Below, piece after piece: positions 34,990-64,000 of a stretch of DNA of 64,000 nt. Position 1 is the first letter of the stretch. Each line of letters begins with the position of its first letter. A program made the translations under genes and the position numbers. Under the pieces are notes generated by a model, which was given only the letters and a program-made list of their open reading frames with translations, did no database searches and was not told the DNA's origin. This DNA is from Schistosoma mansoni (Eukaryota; Platyhelminthes; Trematoda; Strigeidida; Schistosomatidae): the NCBI RefSeq assembly GCF_000237925.1, contig NW_017386000.1, forward strand, positions 620,001-684,000. Direction: 5' to 3'.

Positions 34990-37215
34990 AGAAAACTTAA
35001 GAGGAATACTTAATTACTATAAAGGAAATCTCCTTTTTTTGTTCATTTATTTAGTAATATCTGTAAATTATGCTTGTAACTATATAGATTTATTTTCAAT
35101 GTGTTTTTTGACAATGATCATTGTGCAATAATTCTACATTATTTGTTAATGACATTCAAAGTCATAAAGTTCGGGAAATTGCAAATATCAGTCAATCACA
35201 ATGTAGAACTTCGTTAGTACGTACACCAGTTTGAGTTGTCATGTCACATTAACACAGAGATGTAGTTGTCGATTCAAATCCCATAGTGATAGAGATAGTA
35301 AGAGTATAAGCAGTAATTGGAAAGATTAAGGTTTGAAGATGTTATTCAAGGAGTATAATCCAGTGAAATAAATTTGGAAAGAGAAAAAAGAAAGGGATAT
35401 GTAGAATTCAGAAGATTGGAATTTGAGAGAACACAAAGAGTGGATGCATCTTCGCCACTGCAAACGATTTTAAGCCATGTCATTGCAAATGTTCCAAATT
35501 GATAAACGTTCTTTTTCTTTGCGAAATAAATTATTCAATTGAATTCAATTCAAAAGACAAAGTCATAATTAAAGTATATACTAGCAATGAAATGCGAAAT
35601 GAGTACGTTTAAGACTATAGATTAAAATGTAAGACTGAAAATTTAACTGTAACTCCGGTGAATCTGAAGATGATCAGACGAATGCATACAATAAAATAAC
35701 CATTCGTTTTTTTCTTAGTAGTACAACTTAATTTACGTGATAATCAGGTTTCAGTTCAACTGGAAATTGATTTTATTAGAATTAGCACCAGATGAAACCG
35801 CATACGCCGAAGTAGTGTTAAAATTCCGTTTGCACCTTGGTGTTCATTAGTGGAATAATAGAGTAGTGATATTCTTTTCAACGTTTACAAAATACGTCTA
35901 CACTCCAATAAACTTACAATACCATCCTTTATATCAATATCCCATTCTATTAAAACTTACTTATCATTTACCTTTGAAGATCAAGCTCCTTTAGTTATGA
36001 AACATGAAATATAGCCCTGAACAAAACGTTAATAAATGATTTTTAGAGATTTTTTATCATTAATTCAGCCCTACCAGCCATTAATCACTGTTGAAACAGT
36101 GCAAGTGTTAACGTTTCCAAAGGTAGGAAAGAGCGAAATACGTTCATATATAGATGTATTGTATGGATTTATGGCTCCTACTAAAAATTCAGATATCTTA
36201 TTGTTATATCCCCTGGCGAATTATGAATCATAAATCTGAGGACAAATGTAATACGCCTGTTCCTATTGGATAGTTGTTAAATAAGTGACTTAAGTATGAA
36301 ATTTATTACATTTCAAAACACGAGATCATTTCTATAAAGGTTTCAAATAGTACGGGAAATAGCTTACGAAAAAATCGCTTTAAACTAATGAAATATTTTA
36401 TTTTCAGGATTATAGAAACACATGAACTAGGCAAAACAAATCTGCCTGCCACATTCACGTAATATTTGTAAGTGTAGCGTTTAAAGTATACGTTTTTCGT
36501 GAAAATGTACCAAGCAATGATCGAAATATTTATCAGGAAAATAATGTAATCCAAATGACAGACTGATTCGGCCTAGAAGCAATGTCTAAAGCATCGAAAA
36601 GAGATGAGGATTCGATTATCAAGGATTAAAAATCATATCATATATATGGAAATTACATGGCAGTGGATTCTAATGTATCCATTCACTTATGACCGTGGTA
36701 TAATTTTTGAATCTTGTAAAATGAAAATTTGACAAAATTTCATATACATTCATCGAAAAAAATAGTAACTTAAGCTAAACAAATCAGCGACTTCTTAGAC
36801 GGGTGACACGTTTTGGCTTGCCTGCCAAAAACTTCCTCCCAACCTAAATGTTGAGGAGATAATATAGTGCACTGATGGCTTGATATACATAATACATGTT
36901 CCAAACAACTTAGTCGAAGAAGATTCAATCTCATCAACCGGTTTACATAATTGCCTAGTACACTGTATCAAACTTCAATATTGTTTCCTTGGTGGTCCCA
37001 ACATACGTGAGCAATGCTTCAAAGACATCTACGAATACATTTTACATTTGAAAGCTATGTTCAACGATCGTCAGTTAAGACAATTAAGAAGAAATTGTCT
37101 TCACAAAAAAGTATACACCGTATTCGTTAACTAGTTAAATTTAACCATGATTTGCACATGGGCAGAAAACAACCAAACTACAAGAACTGGGTAGAAATAG
37201 TTCAAACATACTGAA
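34990..37215. other. Convergent intergenic region, one dispersed repeat, no firm gene
   Basis: Lies between the 3' ends of the two host genes. 35165-35400 shares GTAGAACTTCGT-GTACGTAC-AGTT-GAGTTG with 63345-63385 and looks like a dispersed repeat. A plus-strand frame at 36880-37134 (GGPNIREQCFKDIYEYILHL) reads protein-like but has no ATG and no known family. I leave it unassigned. Confidence 0.35.
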
Positions 37216-37218
37216 TTT

Positions 37219-37397
37219 TTAATTGCTTAGAATAATGTTTAGAGATAACAAAAACTTTAAATACATTGAACATAGGTCGTTAGATGAAAAGGAAGAACAT
37301 TCAATAAAGAACAAATACAAATACAATAGGTTCTCACATTTTTCTTGATAAAACCTTTCAGAAATCAGTCTACGTACAAAAAAGGCCAAGAATAAAG
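37219..37397 (-). CDS. Candidate terminal exon of the coiled-coil gene
   Basis: A pyrimidine-rich acceptor (TTCTTTGTAAACCAG) precedes a frame whose phase fits the donor at 41304. It reads LFLAFFVRRLISERFYQEKC and ends IILSN before TAA at 37219-37221. The composition is more hydrophobic than the rest of the gene and there is no homology support. It is offered only because phase, strand and position fit. Confidence 0.25.
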
Positions 37398-37854
37398 CTG
37401 GTTTACAAAGAATGAACAGAATGCAATTAAAAATAGTCATTTGAAAATACTTAGTATTATGTCAAACTAAAATCTGAGGACGCAAAACTCTTTATTGAAC
37501 AAATGTTATTTCATTGACGCAGAATGATCCGTTATAGGGCTGACGCCAGCAACGTTCTCAAGGCGAGTACGTGTACTCGATATAACATCGGTAGTATCCG
37601 CCACTATAATGCAAATACACGTAAAAATATTTTTTTATTTAAATCATCAAATTTCAAAGACTTGAAAGATAGGATAATAATCATAATATGGTATGCAGTG
37701 CCAATTAACGTAGATAATCTAAATTAGTTATCTGTATGTCAATAATATAGAACGATGTTAATCGATAGTAATTCATCTTGGTCAGTACGCAAAGTTATAA
37801 GTAATTTATATTGACTGTGAAGCTTTATTTGTAAACATCCAATATGAGTAACAG

Positions 37855-40800
37855 AATACTTACTTACGCCTTTTACCCCTCGTTGAGACGTATAGGCCAC
37901 CCACCAGCATTCTCCATCCAACCCTGTCCCAACCAACCCTTTCCAGCTCTTCCCAGTTAACATTCATCCTTCTCATAACTGCTTCTATTTCCCGACGTAA
38001 TGTGTTCTTTGGCCTTCTTCTTTTCCGTTTCCCTTCTGGATTCCAAGTTAGGGCTTGCCTCGTGATGCAGTTTGGTGATTTCCTTAATGTATGTCCTATC
38101 CACTTCCAACGTCTCTTCCTAATTTCCTCTTCAGCTGGAAGCTGGTTTGTCCTCTCCCATAAAACGCTGTTGTTTATAGTATTTTGTATAGACAACTGTT
38201 TATATATACTTCTACCTTCTTGATTGTGGATGTAGTAGTTCTCCACGTTTCAGTTCCGTACAGTAGGAATATCTTAACGTTCGTATTGAAGATTCTCACT
38301 TTGAAGTTAGTTGACAGTTGTTTTGAGTCCCATATGTTCTTCAATGGTAGGAATGCTGTCCTTGATTTGCCAATCCTCACCTTTACGTCTGCATCAGATC
38401 CTCCTAGTTTATCAATGATGTTTCCCAGGTACATGAAATACTCCACCTCTTTCAGAGTTTCTCCACCAAGTGTGTTCTCCGTGTCGTATTTGAGAATCTT
38501 GCTTTTTCTTTTGTGTATATTGAGACCTATTGATGCAGAAACTGCTGCTACATTTGTTGTCTTCGTCTGTATTTGTTCGTGTGTATGAGATAGGAGAGCT
38601 AAGTCATCTGCGAAGTCCGAATCGTCTAATTGATTTTGAGATGTCTATTGTATTCCGTGCATCCCCTCAGATGTCGAGGTCTTCATAATCCAGTCAATCA
38701 CTAGAAGAAAGAGGAAAAGAGAGAGTAGACAAACTTGTCTGACTCCGGTCCTTACTGGAAATGCATCTGTCAGCTGTCCTCCATGCACGACCTTGCATTG
38801 TAGTCCATCGTATGAGTTCTGGATAATGTTGATAATCTTTTCAGGAACTCCATAGTGTCGAAGAAGTTTCCATAATGTTCTCCTGTCCACATTGTTGAAC
38901 GCCTTCTCATAGTCGATGAAGTTGATGTATAGTGACGAATACCACTCAAATGATTGTTCAACGATGATCCGTAGCGTCGCAATTCGGTCTGTGCACGACC
39001 GATCCACGCGGAATCCAGCTTGTTGATCTTGGAGTTGGGTGTCTACTGCGTCTTTCATCCGGTTCAGCAACACTCTGTTGAAAACTTTTCCTGGTACCGA
39101 CAACAGTTTGATGCCTATGTAATTCTCAACGTTTGCTCAGATCTCATTTCTTCGGTATCTTTATGGGGCGTCCTTCTTTCCAGTCTGTCACTAGCACTTG
39201 TTCCTTCTCCCAAATCTTCTTGAATAGAAAGTGAGGCATGTTTGCTGTTGCTTCAGTGTCCGACTTGAGTGCTTCAGCTGGCATATTGTCAGGTCATGGT
39301 ACTTTCCCACTCTTGATTTGTCTGATGTCCATCTTGACTTCTTCGATCATTGATGGAGTGACAGATATAGGAAGGTCAGTGTGTGCTGATTCGACGCCCA
39401 GTGGATTCAATGAAGCTGGCCTATTCAGCAGTTCCTCGAAGTATTCTGCCCATCTTTTCTTGTCCTTGAATCTCCGTGATAGTCTTTCCTTCTTTGTCAT
39501 TGACTGGTTTCTCTGGTTTACTATATCCCTCTGCCAGTTTCTTCGTTGTATCATATAGTTATCTCATATTCCTTTCTCTTGCAGCTTTTTCCGCCGTCGT
39601 TGCTAATTCTCCCATGTATTTTTGCTTGTCGGCTTTAATGTTTTTCTTCACTTCCCTGTTTGCTTCTGCGTAGTCTGCTTGCGCTTTGACTTTCTCTTCT
39701 CGTGTTCGGCTGTTGTTAATTGCTAGTTTCCTGTTCTTCCTTTCTTTAATCTTGTCCAGGGTTCCCATAGAGATCCATTCCTCGTGATGATGCTTCTTAG
39801 GACCAAGAACCTCCTGACACGTTGAAGTTAGTGCTTCTTTTATCCCTTTCCAGTTGTCCTCCATCGTAGTTTCTTGTTCATCCAGTAGATCCTGTAGAGC
39901 TTGGAACCTGTTGTTGAGAGTTATCGTGAATTCGTTGAGCTTATCAGTATCTCGAAGGAAGGCTGTATTGAACCTTTGTAGTGTTGTTTGTGCAGTTTTC
40001 CAGTTTTTCTTTAGCTTCAGTCCCATCTTGGCCACAACCAGGTGGTGATCTGATGCAAAGTCAGCTCCTCTCCTGGATCTCACATATTCCATTGTCCTTC
40101 GGAATTTTTCGTTGGTACAAATATAATCTATCTGGTTCTCTATGGTGTGGTTCGGTGAGAATCACGTGGCTTTATGTCTGTGTTTGTGGGGGAATATTCT
40201 GCCGCCTATAACCAATTTGTTGAATGCACATAGATTTGCAAATCTCTCCCCATCTTCATTTCTCTCTCCTAGTCCATGTCGTCCAATTATATCTTTATAT
40301 CCTGTGTTGTCCATCCCGACTTTAGCATTTAGATCTCCCATCAGGATGGTGAGGTCCTTCCTTGAGCACTTAGATATGATTGATTGCAGCCTCGAGTAGA
40401 ACTGATCTTTATCGTCGTCGTTGCTATCATTTGTGGGTGCATAACATTGGATAACTTTCATTGTGATCCCCTCCTTCTTTGTTTTGAATGATGCTTTGAT
40501 AATTCTGGATCCATGAGATTCCCATCCTACAGGTGCATTTCGTGATTCTCTGGACAGCATTAGAGCAACTCCCTGAGTGTGTGGAGCATTTTCCCCTTCG
40601 TGACCGGAGTACAGCAGCATCTCTCCCGTATCTAGCCTTTGCTGACCAGCTTCTGTCCAATGAATTTCGCTGATTCCAAGTACTGTCAATTTGTATCTCC
40701 TCATTTCCATTGCTATTTGACTGGTCTTCCCGGTCTCCCACATTGTCCGGAAGTTCCATGTACCTATAAAAATTGTTGCTTTGGTTGCTAGAAGGGGCTT

Positions 40801-41020
40801 CTAGCTCTTCTAGAGTTACTGCCGGCTCCAAGCCCGGGTAAAGGAGGAAGGTAAGTCATGGGGTTAGCGACCCCATCCCGTAGAAAACTAACACACTAAA
40901 AATACGCTAAGCAGAAAAAATAATTCAAACCATTTAAACTCTGCCCTCCGAGTTAAAGGAAGAATTATGACGCCTCATGATGAAAGCCGAGTTCCTTCAG
41001 AAGTAACGAGGCCGGTTCCC
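37855..41020 (-). mobile_element. RTE-type LINE, nearly full length
   Basis: Minus strand from the leader (about 41020-40750, with CGCTAACCCC, CCCGGGCTTGGAGCCGGC) through endonuclease (MWETGKTSQIAMEMRRYKLT near 40740, ISEIHW, GDLNAKVG near 40330, SDHHLVVAKM near 40050), linker, RT (YINFIDYEKAFNNVDR near 38920, DSDFADDLALL near 38615) to the C-terminus with [16 protein letters not shown] and a GTAAG tail. FADD is intact; GVRQG reads GVRQV. A handful of stops and frame changes make it non-autonomous, but it is clearly the youngest RTE copy here. Confidence 0.88.
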
Positions 41021-41304
41021 CCCCCCTATATTAGCGTTTACAACGTTTTATAGGTTATCCCTACCATTCGTGCATGAATAAATCGTTAAGTCTAATTTCT
41101 AAAACTATGAAAGCTTGACCTCATTCAATAGCACTGTTGATCAACAGCATAAATTATGGACAGATTAGTGGTTGAATAAGACCAAAATATTTGTGTAACA
41201 AATATTGTCCTAGTTATTAAACAGATGAACGGTGTGGTTGTTTCACCGATCTAAGTTATGAGGTAAGGAAAGTGGTGGATGACGATATACAAATCCCAAC
41301 TTAC

Positions 41305-63874
<22,570 letters not shown>

Positions 63875-64000
63875 CTAGGCGATATTTTTAAAAAAATGGT
63901 ATTGGCAAATGAATTTTAATAGAAAGGTGTAAAACCACGATTATACTACTAGCTGCGCCAATAATTATCGAATTAAAATTATGAATTATAGGCTGTTTAT

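Noticed and set aside
36880-37134. Plus-strand protein-like frame (GGPNIREQCFKDIYEYILHL)
   Set aside because: No ATG, no recognised family and no phase-matching neighbours. Kept only as a remark in the intergenic entry.

Overview
The window looks like a blood fluke (Schistosoma-type trematode) genome. It is AT-rich, its genes are small exons separated by long introns, and much of it is interspersed repeats: tRNA-headed SINEs with hammerhead ribozymes of the kind known from schistosome Sm-alpha repeats, RTE-type LINEs, a second endonuclease-type LINE and a Penelope-like element. The genus is inferred from this combination; the species is not resolved.

Layout. 1-23 kb has no host exon that I can support. 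It is a patchwork of SINE pieces (family B at 0.2, 2.3, 2.9, 10, 16, 19.7 and 21 kb; family A at 8.3, 13.4, 17.1 and 20.6 kb; family C at 12.4 and 18.5 kb), a decayed Penelope-like element (3.9-5.3 kb), a foldback repeat (7.5 kb), two LTR-like fossils (9.6 and 21.6 kb) and a broken RTE LINE (14.9-16.1 kb). 23.4-35.0 kb carries a five-exon plus-strand gene for a divergent tyrosylprotein sulfotransferase (about 333 aa, single N-terminal membrane anchor). Its introns hold several RTE LINE remnants.

41.3-63.9 kb carries, on the minus strand, at least ten exons of a large coiled-coil protein that I cannot name. It continues toward or beyond the right edge (5' side) and runs convergently toward the sulfotransferase gene. 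Splice phases agree across most junctions; two junctions do not fit and imply short unrecognised exons. Its introns contain a near-full-length RTE LINE (37.9-41.0 kb, just downstream of the last firm exon), two plus-strand RTE pieces that share that copy's disabling changes (51.0-53.4 kb), a GTAA microsatellite and a mosaic LINE with an internal tandem duplication (56.8-61.8 kb).

The most interesting signal is that three different tRNA-headed SINE families appear to carry the same module: a type I hammerhead with a two-base-pair stem III. In one copy (2375-2420, minus strand) the conserved core is intact. Two copies of one family also sit in an inverted, head-to-head arrangement with the same junction.
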